DNA of 64,000 nucleotides from Sphaerimonospora cavernae. GTDB lineage: Bacteria; Actinomycetota; Actinomycetes; Streptosporangiales; Streptosporangiaceae. Under the pieces are notes generated by a model. It had not been told where the DNA came from and ran no database searches. It saw nothing but the letters and a program-made list of their open reading frames with translations. Below are positions 1 through 8,453 of this stretch, one piece after another. Numbering within the stretch: position 1 is the first letter of the stretch; each line of letters begins with the position of its first letter. The position numbers and the translations under genes are program-made. The DNA lies in NCBI RefSeq assembly GCF_042435035.1, contig NZ_JBHMQT010000038.1:27369-91368 (forward strand), read 5' to 3'.

Positions 1-2771
1 CCCTGATCGCGGAGCTGATCCCGCCGCCGGCCGCCCAGCCGGAGCAGCGGGCCGGGACGGGTAACCCGGTCGGCGAACTGAACGAGCGTGCGCAGGTCGG
101 CACGATCGGTGATCTGACGTACGAGGTGTCCGTCACCGGCCCGCCTCATCAGCCGTTCTTCACCTGCAGGGCGTCCTGCGTCCACAACGCGATGCGCGTG
201 TCGGCCGCCGCGGGCGGGCGCGGCAAGGCGGAGGCGAAGGCCGCCGCGGCGGCGGCGCTGCTCGAACAGCTCGAAGACGGCGACAAGGCAGAGCGAGACG
301 GCACGACGCGGCCGGTGGCTGAGGCCCGCGGGCCCGTCGGCATCACCGGCAAGCTGCTACGGGCCGGATGCGATTTCGGCTATCGGCAGGGGTGGTTGGA
401 GCTCGGTCCGCTGCCCGAGCCGCTCGATGGATGGACGGCATCCCTGGAACAGGCGCTCCCCGGACTCGTCACCGCGCCCGGGCCCTGGGGACAGGCCGCG
501 CGATCGATCTTGGCGGCCGTGGCGGAACGGCGGGTCTACCCGTCGGTGGATGCCGACGGGCGCGACCGTTGGCTGCCGCTGCCCGATGCGCCCCTCCCCG
601 AAGAGGTGCCGGCCGGGTTCGCCGGAGACGTCGCCGACCTGCTGCTCCGGCCCCCCGGTGCCCGGCTGATCCTGGGGGCCGTGCCGTACGCCTCGGCACC
701 GAGAACGCTTGGCGACCACGCGGCCGACTGGGCGGACCGCTGCGCCGAGATCGCCAATCCTGAGCCGCCGAAGCCGATCATCATCCGGGTCCACCCCGGG
801 ACCACCCCGCACGCCGAGATCCACCCTGAGGAACTGGGCGAACCGGAGCTGCGCCGGCTGCGGCGCGCGGCCAGGCAGTGGCCGCCGCTCGAGCGGATCA
901 GGCGTGGTGAGACGGCGATCAACGGCGCCGAGCTGATCGCCCTCCTCGCCGCCGAACTGCCGGGCATCACCGTGGAGTGGCCGATCGAGGTGGCGCGGCG
1001 GCTCACCGTCGGGACCGTCCTGCGGACCAGCGGCGCCTATTCCTCGGCGTCCGCCGCTCACGTCGACTGGCGGCTGTTCCTCGACGGTGAGCCGCTCACC
1101 GAGGAGGAGCAGGCGGCGGTCGCGGCCGCCGAAGGGATGGTACGGCTGCGCGGTGCCTGGGTGGTGGCGGACCCGGATCTGCTCCGTCGCCCCAGACCGC
1201 GTGAGGTCACCGGTGGGCAGGCGCTGGCGGCGGCCCTGACGGGGCAGCTCACGCTGGAGGGCCGGCCGGTGCCCTGCGTCGCAGGCGGCGAGCTGCGCGA
1301 CCTGGTCATGCGGCTGCGGCAGGATACGGACGGCACGACCGGCGTCCCGGCGGGCCTGACCGCGGTGCTCCGTGACTATCAGCGGCGGGCGCTCGACTGG
1401 CTGGCCAGGGTCACCGGGGCGGGCTTCGGAGCGCTGCTGGCCGACGAGATGGGGCTGGGGAAGACCCTGACCGTGATCGCCTATCACCTGCATCGCGGTG
1501 GTGAGCAGCCCACACTGGTGGTCTGTCCGGCCTCGCTGCTGGCCAACTGGGAGCGGGAGTTCGCCAAGTTCGCCCCCGGGGTCACGGTGCGGCGCTACCA
1601 CGGCCTCGCCCGCGACCTGGAGGGCCTGTCACCCGGCGAGGTGGTGGTGACCAGCTACGGAACGATGACCCGGGACTCCGATCGGCTGGCCGCCATGCAA
1701 TGGGAGCTGGTGGTCGCCGACGAGGCCCAGCAGATCAAGAATCATCGATCGCAGGCGGCGCGGGCGCTGCGCACGCTGCCCGCGTCGACCAGGATCGCGG
1801 TCACCGGCACCCCGGTGGAGAACACGCTCAGTGAGCTGTGGGCGATCCTCGACTGGACCAATCCCGGCCTGTTCGGCACCCTCACCGCGTTCCGCGAGCG
1901 GTACGGCAGAGCCGAGCACAACCCCGGCGGGGAGGCGGCCGCGTCCCTGGCCCGGCTGATCGGGCCGTTCATGCTGCGGCGTGCCAAGTCCGATCCAGGG
2001 GTGGCGCCGGAGCTGCCGGAGAAGGTGGTCAGCGACCGGTTCGTGACGCTCACCGACGAGCAGGCCGCACTGTATCGGGCGGTCACCCGTCAGACGCTCG
2101 ACCAGGTGAAGGCGAGCACCGGGATGGCGCGCCGCGGCCATGTGCTCCGGCTGCTGCAGGCGCTCCGGCAGATCTGCAACTCACCCGCTCAGTACCTGCG
2201 GCAGCCGCCCACCGGCTGGGACCCCGATGCCGAGTCCGCGCGTTCGGGGAAACTGCAGGCGCTGGAGGAACTGCTGGAGACGGCGCTCGCCGCCGGAGAC
2301 GCGGCCCTGGTGTTCACCGGGTACGTCTCCATGGGCCATCTGATCATGGGCCATCTGGCGGCCCGTGGCGTCGCCGCCGACTTCCTTCACGGCGGCGTGC
2401 CGGTGACGCGGCGGCAGGAGCTGGTGGACCGATTCCAGGCCGGGGAGAACCCGGTGCTGGTGCTGTCGGTGCGGGCCGCCGGGTTCGGGCTCAACCTCAC
2501 CCGCGCCCGGCACGTGATCCACTTCGACCGGCCGTGGAACCCGGCCGTGGAGGACCAGGCCACCGACCGGGCGCACCGGATCGGGCAGCATGCCACGGTG
2601 CAGGTCCACCACCTGATCGCGGAGGGCACGGTGGAGGACCGGATAGCCGAACTCCTCGCCCGCAAACGCGAATTGACCGAGGCGGTGCTCTCCGGCGGCG
2701 AGACCGCGTTCACGGAGCTGGACGACGCCGAGCTGACCGCCCTCGTCGAACTGAGCGGAGGCATGACATGA
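1..2771 (+). CDS. dsRNA-binding-domain/SNF2-family helicase, 5' partial
   Basis: Superfamily 2 DNA/RNA translocase whose 5' end lies outside the window. The reading frame is open from base 3, so the GTG at 126 is internal. The residues encoded at about 63-285 form a canonical double-stranded-RNA-binding fold pattern: NPVGELNE start, a GPPHQPFF turn, and a basic GRGKAEAKAAAAAALL helix. This is followed by a linker, a SNF2-associated region, and the ATPase core. Core motifs are LADEMGLGKT (Walker A), DEAQQIKN (motif II), TGTPVEN (III), and a C-terminal lobe with HGG...RQELVDRF, GFGLNLT and DRAHRIGQ. The stop overlaps the next ATG (ATGA), so the two genes are translationally coupled. The helicase call is certain; the dsRBD call rests on pattern recognition. 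Cellular role unknown (DNA repair, RNA metabolism or defence). Confidence 0.9.
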   Translation, partial: LIAELIPPPAAQPEQRAGTGNPVGELNERAQVGTIGDLTYEVSVTGPPHQPFFTCRASCVHNAMRVSAAAGGRGKAEAKAAAAAALLEQLEDGDKAERDGTTRPVAEARGPVGITGKLLRAGCDFGYRQGWLELGPLPEPLDGWTASLEQALPGLVTAPGPWGQAARSILAAVAERRVYPSVDADGRDRWLPLPDAPLPEEVPAGFAGDVADLLLRPPGARLILGAVPYASAPRTLGDHAADWADRCAEIANPEPPKPIIIRVHPGTTPHAEIHPEELGEPELRRLRRAARQWPPLERIRRGETAINGAELIALLAAELPGITVEWPIEVARRLTVGTVLRTSGAYSSASAAHVDWRLFLDGEPLTEEEQAAVAAAEGMVRLRGAWVVADPDLLRRPRPREVTGGQALAAALTGQLTLEGRPVPCVAGGELRDLVMRLRQDTDGTTGVPAGLTAVLRDYQRRALDWLARVTGAGFGALLADEMGLGKTLTVIAYHLHRGGEQPTLVVCPASLLANWEREFAKFAPGVTVRRYHGLARDLEGLSPGEVVVTSYGTMTRDSDRLAAMQWELVVADEAQQIKNHRSQAARALRTLPASTRIAVTGTPVENTLSELWAILDWTNPGLFGTLTAFRERYGRAEHNPGGEAAASLARLIGPFMLRRAKSDPGVAPELPEKVVSDRFVTLTDEQAALYRAVTRQTLDQVKASTGMARRGHVLRLLQALRQICNSPAQYLRQPPTGWDPDAESARSGKLQALEELLETALAAGDAALVFTGYVSMGHLIMGHLAARGVAADFLHGGVPVTRRQELVDRFQAGENPVLVLSVRAAGFGLNLTRARHVIHFDRPWNPAVEDQATDRAHRIGQHATVQVHHLIAEGTVEDRIAELLARKRELTEAVLSGGETAFTELDDAELTALVELSGGMT

Positions 2772-3304
2772 CCACGCAGTGGTGGTTGGAGGAGACGCCA
2801 CCTCCGGAAGTTCCCGGCGTGCCGCGACTGACCCTGTTGCTGGACGACGCGGCGGCCCGGGCAGCCGCGCTGCTGCGCGGGGAACCGGAGCCGGTGAGCG
2901 ACGACCCGCTCGCCGACGCGGTCCGCATCCTGGCCGGCCCCGGCGGGCACGAGTTCGTCGCGGAAGCCGCACGGCAGACCGGACTGCCGGAAGATGAACT
3001 GCGGCGGCTGGTGCTCGCCCACCGGCACGGCGGTTCCACCGGGGTGCTCACCGCGCTCGCGCCTGCTCCGGTCGATCCGGAAGAGGCGGTCCGGGAGATC
3101 CGAGCGCGGCGGGGCTTGGCGGGTCTTGCCGCCGAGCCAGGCGTGGTCACCGACCTCGCCGCGAAGGTACAGGTCAGGCATGGTGCCGACGGCCGGTGGT
3201 ACCCGTTCACGCTGTGGCGGGACCGTTGGTGGCCCGCCACGGGCGCGACCATTTCTCCGGGCGCGGCCTTCCGGGCGGCGCTGCGCGCCCGCCGGGCGCG
3301 ATGA
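2768..3304 (+). CDS. hypothetical protein coupled to the dsRBD-SNF2 helicase
   Basis: 178-residue protein starting at the ATG that overlaps the helicase stop (ATGA), which makes co-translation and a functional partnership likely. It starts MTTQWWLEETPPPEVPG and ends with a tryptophan-rich RWYPFTLWRDRWWPATG stretch and a basic tail. No catalytic motif, signal peptide or membrane segment is visible. It does not look like the SWIM zinc-finger protein that often accompanies actinobacterial SNF2 genes, because the CxC/CxH pattern is absent. Function unknown; the coupling is the only clue. Confidence 0.75.
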   Translation: MTTQWWLEETPPPEVPGVPRLTLLLDDAAARAAALLRGEPEPVSDDPLADAVRILAGPGGHEFVAEAARQTGLPEDELRRLVLAHRHGGSTGVLTALAPAPVDPEEAVREIRARRGLAGLAAEPGVVTDLAAKVQVRHGADGRWYPFTLWRDRWWPATGATISPGAAFRAALRARRAR

Positions 3305-3313
3305 TCGCGATGC

Positions 3314-4609
3314 CTACACGTTTCGATTGGGGAGGTGATGGATGATCCAGCGGCTGACTGTGGCGAGGACTTCGGGGTCGGTGGGCATGCGCACCAGCTT
3401 CTTGTAGGCCTTCAGGCTGGGGGCGGCCGGGTCGCGGCGGAGCAGGTGAGTCAGGTCGGGCACGAGGGCCGTTCGTACCGGGCCTCCGGCAACGGCGGCG
3501 ATCTCGTCCAGGTCGGCGGGGTCGGTCTGCAGGTCCTTCGCGCCGGTGAGCGCCAGCAGCGGCACGTGTGACGCGCGCAGGAACGGCTTGGGGTCGAAGG
3601 CGATGAACTCCCGGTGCCACTTGGCGTTGACCTTCCGGCCCTGCATCCGCGCGACATCCGTCGTCGTGGCCTTGAGCCGGGTGACGGCCTGCGCCTGCTT
3701 CTTGATCACGTCGACGCGGAGGAGGCGCAGGAGAGCGCGGACCGGCCCGGGCAGGCTCGCGGCGATCTGCCAGGTCTGCCACGTCAACGTCTCCTCGCCG
3801 GTCTTCGCCATGCCGGACAACAGCACGACCCCGGCGGGCTCGGGCGCCGCCTCGTCGCCCAAGAGCGCCGTCGCGACGCAGGCGCCCTCGCTGTGGCCGA
3901 TGACGAACACCGCCTTCGGATCGACGTCCGTACGAGACCGCAACCAGGCGAGCGCGGCCCGCGCGTCGTCGACGTTGTCGTACAGCCCGGTGGCGAGGAA
4001 GGTGCCCTGCGACTCCCCGACGCCGCGCTTGTCGTAGCGGAAGGACGCCACTCCGGCACGGGCCAGGGCGTGCGCGAGGTCACGGCTGACCCCGATGGGC
4101 AGTTTGGGGTGGTTCGCGTCCCGGTCGAGTTCGCCGGAGCCGGTGATGATCATCGCGGTGGGGTGCGGCCCCGGCCCGTCGGGGAACGCCAGTGTGCCGC
4201 CGAGGGTCAGGTCACCGGAGCGGAACGTGACGCGCTCCTCGGCCACCTGTGCCGGCAGGCCGGCCGCCTCCCGGATGCGGGCGGCGACCTTCGGCGCCTC
4301 CGGGTCGCTGACGAGCAACTCGTCGAAGTCGGCGCCGTCGGTCAGCCTCACCCTCACGGCAGGCGTCCCGCGGCGTACGACCACGAACGCCGGTCCACCG
4401 GGCCTCCGCCAGGTTCCGATCTTGGTTCGGGTCGGTACGGCCAGGCCGGGGGCGCGTAACCCGCGGGTGTTCGCCACGCCGTCCGCCACGACGGAGACGT
4501 CCTGGACCGCCGAGAGCGGCACCCGGATGTCGCCGTGCAGCCCCGCGAACTTCTCGCCCCGGCTGAGCTCCAGGGTCAGCTCGCTCCCGGTCACCTTGAT
4601 CGTCGCCAT
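3314..4609 (-). CDS. alpha/beta hydrolase with N-terminal PH-like domain
   Basis: 431-residue serine hydrolase. Residues 1 to about 105 look like a small beta-rich domain (MATIKVTGSELTLELSRGEKF) that also occurs alone in actinobacteria. After it comes an alpha/beta-hydrolase core with an oxyanion-type ITGSGELDRD turn, YDKRGVGES, the nucleophile elbow GHSEG, a GAKDLQTD acidic segment and the DLTHLL histidine. The full catalytic triad is therefore present. Likely a cytoplasmic esterase, peptidase or thioesterase; substrate unknown. It is transcribed divergently from an ArsR-like regulator across an 80-nt region with a palindrome, which suggests that regulator controls it. Confidence 0.85.
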   Translation of the reverse strand: MATIKVTGSELTLELSRGEKFAGLHGDIRVPLSAVQDVSVVADGVANTRGLRAPGLAVPTRTKIGTWRRPGGPAFVVVRRGTPAVRVRLTDGADFDELLVSDPEAPKVAARIREAAGLPAQVAEERVTFRSGDLTLGGTLAFPDGPGPHPTAMIITGSGELDRDANHPKLPIGVSRDLAHALARAGVASFRYDKRGVGESQGTFLATGLYDNVDDARAALAWLRSRTDVDPKAVFVIGHSEGACVATALLGDEAAPEPAGVVLLSGMAKTGEETLTWQTWQIAASLPGPVRALLRLLRVDVIKKQAQAVTRLKATTTDVARMQGRKVNAKWHREFIAFDPKPFLRASHVPLLALTGAKDLQTDPADLDEIAAVAGGPVRTALVPDLTHLLRRDPAAPSLKAYKKLVRMPTDPEVLATVSRWIIHHLPNRNV

Positions 4610-4639
4610 GATGCGTCGTCCTTTCCACTTCGTGCAGAA

Positions 4640-4660
4640 ATGAGTATTCTCATCTTTGAG
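4640..4660. promoter_or_regulatory. candidate operator between hydrolase and ArsR-like regulator
   Basis: ATGAG-TATT-CTCAT is a perfect inverted repeat at 4640-4653. Its right half is reused in CTCA-TCTT-TGAG (4650-4660), giving alternating TGAG/CTCA blocks. It lies in the short AT-rich divergent intergenic space, where a winged-helix dimer would be expected to bind. Binding by the adjacent regulator is inference. Confidence 0.5.
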
Positions 4661-4689
4661 ATTGATGTCAACTGTGAGAAGGTTGGATC

Positions 4690-5244
4690 ATGGGGATCTC
4701 GAAGACGACCACGAAAACCACGTCAGTCGACCTGCTCCTGCACCCGGTGCGCCTGCGCGTCGTCCAGTCCCTGCTGGGCGACCGCCGGATGACCACCGCA
4801 GCCATGGCGGAGGAACTTTCCGACGTCTCCCCGGCCACGCTCTATCGCCACGTGGCCGTGCTCGCGAACGCCGGTGTGCTGGAGGTGGTCGACGAGCAGC
4901 GGGTGCGGGGCGCGATGGAGCGCACATACGCGCTGCGTCTGCCGGCCGCGCAGGTCAAGGAGGAGGACCTCGCCGCGATGTCGCCGGACGACCACCGAAA
5001 GGCCTTCATGGCCTTTGTGGCGGGGCTGCTGGCCGACTTCGACTGTTACGCCGACCGGGGTGATATCGACCTGCGCCGCGACGGCGTCGGATATCGCCAG
5101 GCCGCGTTCTGGCTCTCGGATGACGAACTGACCGAGTTCATGAACGATCTTCGGGGCGTGTTCGAGACATGGATGAGCCGGGGCCCGGCGGAAGGACGGG
5201 TGAGAAGGACGCTCACCACCGTCCTGATGCCGTCAACCTCATGA
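4690..5244 (+). CDS. ArsR-like winged-helix transcriptional regulator
   Basis: 184-residue DNA-binding protein. The N-terminal winged helix runs to about residue 85: LHPVRLRVVQSL, then MTTAAMAEELSDVSPATLYRHV as helix-turn-helix, then a NAGVLEVVDE wing. The C-terminal half is helical, with FVAGLLADFDCY and LTEFMNDLRGVF, and probably dimerises or senses a ligand. No metal-binding cysteine pair is visible, so a classical metal sensor is unlikely. The ATG follows a GAGAAGG ribosome-binding site. Divergent from the alpha/beta hydrolase and probably autoregulatory through the intervening palindrome. Confidence 0.85.
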   Translation: MGISKTTTKTTSVDLLLHPVRLRVVQSLLGDRRMTTAAMAEELSDVSPATLYRHVAVLANAGVLEVVDEQRVRGAMERTYALRLPAAQVKEEDLAAMSPDDHRKAFMAFVAGLLADFDCYADRGDIDLRRDGVGYRQAAFWLSDDELTEFMNDLRGVFETWMSRGPAEGRVRRTLTTVLMPSTS

Positions 5245-5307
5245 TCTCCTCGGCCGGTCGTGGACTGTGACGCTTCGCCGCGCGAAGCGCGGACCAAGAG
5301 GAGATCA
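5242..5307. terminator. nested inverted repeat at the end of the ArsR-like gene
   Basis: Outer arms TGATCTCCTC (5242-5251) and GAGGAGATCA (5298-5307) are perfect. An inner hairpin CGCTTCG/CGAAGCG lies at 5271-5289. The outer left arm contains the stop codon of the regulator. There is no clear T-tract, so it may be a factor-dependent terminator or a cruciform. Confidence 0.5.
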
Positions 5308-5509
5308 CGGTGTTCAAAGGGGGCGACATGGGCCGGAGCGGGGGGTGCCCGCGGGATCAAAGCCCGACGAAGTGATCACATCGAGCGGGAGATCTTCACC
5401 TGGCGGACGGTGGGCCGGGCGCCGGGCGGGGGACACCGTCTCTCACTACCGTTCGTGTCCGGGCGATTGCTCTCGTTCCCGGCCGTCGAAGCCTGGAGGT
5501 GGTGACGAA

Positions 5510-5752
5510 GTGCGAGTCTCAGCCGAGGACGCAGCCTGGAGACAACTGCGCGGGGAATACGCGGGCCGCTGGTCGATCTGGCGGAGCGATGCCGGGCGCT
5601 GGTATGCGACCAGGCTGACAAGGTCCCTGTCCCGTGCGGAGATGGATCGAGGGATGATCATGACGGCGTCCGGCGAGGACGCGGACGAGCTCCGCGAGTT
5701 GCTCGCCGCCCAGGAACGACTGGCCGCCCACCCCCTCACCTCCTGGCCGTGA
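5510..5752 (+). CDS. small conserved hypothetical protein
   Basis: 80-residue protein. I chose the GTG at 5510 because GGAGG lies about 10 nt upstream and recognisable protein sequence begins there. The core reads EYAGRWSIWRSDAGRWYATR, then a basic LSRAEMDRG segment and an acidic-to-helical DADELRELLAAQERL tail. Proteins of this WxIWRSxxGRWYATR type are common in actinobacteria and have no assigned function. No membrane segment. The stop codon falls inside the first unit of the repeat cluster that follows. Confidence 0.6.
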   Translation: MRVSAEDAAWRQLRGEYAGRWSIWRSDAGRWYATRLTRSLSRAEMDRGMIMTASGEDADELRELLAAQERLAAHPLTSWP

Positions 5753-5996
5753 TCTTGCGAATACTCGCATGCAGGGGCCAGGAGCAGGGCATTTCGCATG
5801 CGTGATCTTGTAGTTTCTCGCAGACCTACCCTCTGAGCGGGCTAAACGGTGTCCGTGATCTTGCACTCCACGTCCAGTGCAAGATCAGGCAACACATAAG
5901 TGCACGTCAGAAGGAATGCCTGCGAGTAATTGCAAGATCACGGAATGGGTTTGTGCAGCCCAGGGGGTTTCCCTGCGAGAATTTGCAAGATCACGG
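5749..5996. repeat. cluster of inverted GTGATCTTGCA-type repeats
   Basis: Five related 20-30 nt elements fill most of a 398-nt gene-free stretch. Forward copies are at 5749-5769 and 5801-5823 (GTGATCTTG...CTCGCA). A perfect palindrome with 12-nt arms TGATCTTGCACT/AGTGCAAGATCA is at 5856-5887. Reverse copies are at 5921-5943 and 5974-5996 (TGCGAG...TGCAAGATCACGG). The same element pair recurs at 26748-26849. The rest of the gap, 5997-6150, holds a G-rich leader and the chaB ribosome-binding site. Function unknown: could be a REP/MITE family or protein-binding sites. Confidence 0.8.
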
Positions 5997-6150
5997 GGGG
6001 AGGAGGGGGTGAAGCCCTGCCTGCGGTCGGTACCAGCGTGGCCGCCGCGCGTTCGCTCATCCGTCGTGAGCTCGTCAGGTGGGGGTGGACGTTTGAGACG
6101 CGCGGGGAGGAAAGAGCAGAAAGGAGGAGCCCTGAAGGGGGGAACCGGCC

Positions 6151-6546
6151 ATGCCGGCACGTGAGGAACTCCCGTCGACCCTGGCGCGCTCGCCGAAGAA
6201 GGCCCAGGAGACGTGGATCAAGGCGCATGACTCGGCCGTCGAGACGTACGGCGAGGGCCAGCGGGCCCACCGTACGGCGTTCGCCGCGCTGAAGCACTCG
6301 TTCGAGAAGGTCGGCGACCACTGGGAGGAGAAGGGCGGTCGCGGCCCCTCCGATGAGCAGGCGAAGAAGGGCACGCCCAGGCCCGGAGAGACCGCCGAGG
6401 GCGTGGACGCGAACGCGTCCAAGCAGCACCTCTACGATGTCGCCGCCCGCCTCGACATCGAGGGCAGGTCGAAGATGAGCAAGGACGAGCTCGTCGACGC
6501 CATCAAGAAGGCCAACCGCCAGGCCACCGCCAAGGCCCGCGAGTAG
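6151..6546 (+). CDS. chaB: ChaB family protein
   Basis: 131-residue protein. The N-terminal part (to about residue 62) is a ChaB domain: LPSTLARSPKKAQETWIKAHDSAVETYG, then HRTAFAALKHSFEK and DHWEEKG. The C-terminal part, about 88-125, resembles a Rho-N/SAP-like helical motif: KQHLYDVAARLDIEGRSKMSKDEL in outline. ChaB was named as a regulator of the ChaA cation exchanger, but actinobacterial members are usually orphans, as here. AGGAGG-like sequences precede the ATG. Cytoplasmic and highly charged. Confidence 0.85.
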   Translation: MPAREELPSTLARSPKKAQETWIKAHDSAVETYGEGQRAHRTAFAALKHSFEKVGDHWEEKGGRGPSDEQAKKGTPRPGETAEGVDANASKQHLYDVAARLDIEGRSKMSKDELVDAIKKANRQATAKARE

Positions 6547-6557
6547 GGGGACGCCCC

Positions 6558-8402
6558 TCAGCCGGTGGCGCGCTTCACCAGGTCCTGTACGGCCAGGCGG
6601 ATCGCGTGCCGGTCGATGCCCGCGTCCTCGAGCTGCTCCTGAGGGGTGGCCGATCCCGGCAGCGCCGAGACGGCCAGCTTCACCACCGGCACCGGTGAGG
6701 TCGCCAGCGCCGCGAGCACGGCGTCGCCGAGACCGCCCTCCGGCCAGTGGTCCTCCACGGTGACGATCCCGCCGGTGTCGGCGGCCGCGATCCGCAGCCG
6801 CTCGACGTCGATCGGCTTGACCGAGTAGGCGTCGATCACGGTCACGGCGATGCCGTCCTCATCGAGCAGGTCGTCGGCGGCGGCGAGGGCCTCGTGGACG
6901 GTGATCCCGGCGGCCACGATCGTCGCCTGCCCGCCGGTCCGCAGGACCTTGCTGCCGCCGATCGGAAATCGCTCGTCGGCGCCGTAGACGACCGGCGTGC
7001 CGCCCCTCGTGGTGCGCAGGTACCGGATCCCGCCCAGCCCGGCCATGTCCGCGACGAGCCGCGCCGTCTGGTTGGCGTCGCACGGGTAGAGGACCGTGCT
7101 GCCGTGGACGGCCCGGAACGCGGCCAGGTCCTCCAGCCCCATCTGCGACGGTCCGTCCTCACCGATCGACACGCCCGCGTGCGAGCCGACCAGGCACAGG
7201 TCGGCCCGGCTGATCGCCGCCATGCGGACGAAGTCGTACGCCCGGGTGAGGAAGGCGGCGAAGGTCGCGGCGTACGGCCGCCAGCCGCGCGCCTGCATGC
7301 CGATCGCGGCGGCCACCATCTGCTGCTCGGCGATGTAGCACTCGAAGAACCGCTCGGGGTGGGCCTTCGCGAAGGCATCGAGCTTGGTGGAGTCGGCGAC
7401 CTCGCCGTCGAGCGCGACGACGTCGCCGCAGGCCGCGCCCAGGGCGGCGAGCGCCTCGCCGAACGCCTGGCGGGTGGCGACCTTCTCGCCCATCTCGTAG
7501 GCCGGCAGGTCGAGCGTTCCGGTGGCGACGAAGTCGTACGGATCACGCGGGCCGGTCGGCGGGCGCACGTCGACGGTCAGGTCGCGTGGCCCGCCCAGCT
7601 CGATGATCGCCTGCTCGGGGTCCTTGATCGGTTTGCCGTGCTTGCCCTCCCTGTCCTCGACCTCCGACACGCCGTAGCCCTTACTGGTGCGGGCGAGGAC
7701 GGCGGTGGGACGGCGGCGGGCGCCGCGCGCGTCGGCCAGGGCGTAGTCGATCTCACCGGGATCGTGGCCGTCGATCTCGATCGTGTGCCAGCCGAACGCG
7801 GATATCCGCCGCGCGTAGGCCGACAGGTCCCAGCCATGCCGGGTCGGCCCGCGCTGCCCGAGCCGGTTCACGTCGACGATCACGGTGAGGTTGGTGAGTC
7901 CCTCGTGCCCCGCGTGCTCGAACGCCTCCCAGATCGATCCCTCGGCCAGTTCGCTGTCGCCGCACAGCACCCAGACGTGGTAGGGCAGGCGGTCGAGCTT
8001 GCGGCCCGTCAAGGCCAGCCCGACACCGACCGGCAGCCCGAAGCCGAGCGAGCCGGTGGCCACGTCGACGAACGGCAGGCGGGGCGTGGGATGACCCTCC
8101 AGCCTGCTGCCGTGCCGGCGGAATGTCAGGAGCTCGTCATCGGTGACGACGCCCGCCGCCTTCACCATCGAGTAGAGCAGCGGTGAGGCATGTCCCTTGG
8201 AGAAGATCAGATGGTCGTTCGCCGGATTCGCCGGATCTCGCGGGTCCAGGCGGAGATGGCGGGCGAGCAGCACGGCCATGAGCTCGGCCGCCGACATCGA
8301 GGACGTCGGATGTCCGGAGTCGGCGGCAGCCGACGCGCGCACCGAGTCCACCCGAAGCTGGGCTGCGAGGTCACACAGAAAGCGGTAGTCACGCTCGTCC
8401 AT
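6558..8402 (-). CDS. tkt: transketolase (single-chain)
   Basis: About 614 residues, the shorter animal-like transketolase form. Thiamine-diphosphate enzyme of the non-oxidative pentose-phosphate pathway that transfers two-carbon units and makes sedoheptulose-7-phosphate. N-terminal half: DSGHPTSSMSAAE, FSKGHASPLLY, and a cofactor-binding GDSELAEGSIWEA...NRLGQ motif, with GDS in place of the usual GDG. Middle: RQAFGEALAAL and an EQQMVAAAIGMQARG pyrimidine-binding segment, with a C-terminal domain after LRTGGQATIVAAG. I prefer the ATG at 8402 over the upstream TTG at 8411. Last gene of a leftward run headed by hldE, 51 nt from the SDR gene. Confidence 0.92.
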   Translation of the reverse strand: MDERDYRFLCDLAAQLRVDSVRASAAADSGHPTSSMSAAELMAVLLARHLRLDPRDPANPANDHLIFSKGHASPLLYSMVKAAGVVTDDELLTFRRHGSRLEGHPTPRLPFVDVATGSLGFGLPVGVGLALTGRKLDRLPYHVWVLCGDSELAEGSIWEAFEHAGHEGLTNLTVIVDVNRLGQRGPTRHGWDLSAYARRISAFGWHTIEIDGHDPGEIDYALADARGARRRPTAVLARTSKGYGVSEVEDREGKHGKPIKDPEQAIIELGGPRDLTVDVRPPTGPRDPYDFVATGTLDLPAYEMGEKVATRQAFGEALAALGAACGDVVALDGEVADSTKLDAFAKAHPERFFECYIAEQQMVAAAIGMQARGWRPYAATFAAFLTRAYDFVRMAAISRADLCLVGSHAGVSIGEDGPSQMGLEDLAAFRAVHGSTVLYPCDANQTARLVADMAGLGGIRYLRTTRGGTPVVYGADERFPIGGSKVLRTGGQATIVAAGITVHEALAAADDLLDEDGIAVTVIDAYSVKPIDVERLRIAAADTGGIVTVEDHWPEGGLGDAVLAALATSPVPVVKLAVSALPGSATPQEQLEDAGIDRHAIRLAVQDLVKRATG

Positions 8403-8453
8403 CGCCGTCAACTACCCCGCATCGGCGAGCTGTACCATCCCTGTCAGGTCATT

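Noticed and set aside
357..1601. Long antisense open frame opposite the SNF2 gene
   Set aside because: Typical high-GC shadow with arginine/proline/glycine-rich, repetitive translation; the sense frame is a clear helicase.
5749..5996. CRISPR array
   Set aside because: Units are in both orientations with irregular spacing, and no cas gene is in the window.
6747..8186. 479-codon antisense ORF over transketolase
   Set aside because: Frame mirrors an unambiguous transketolase; no motif of its own.
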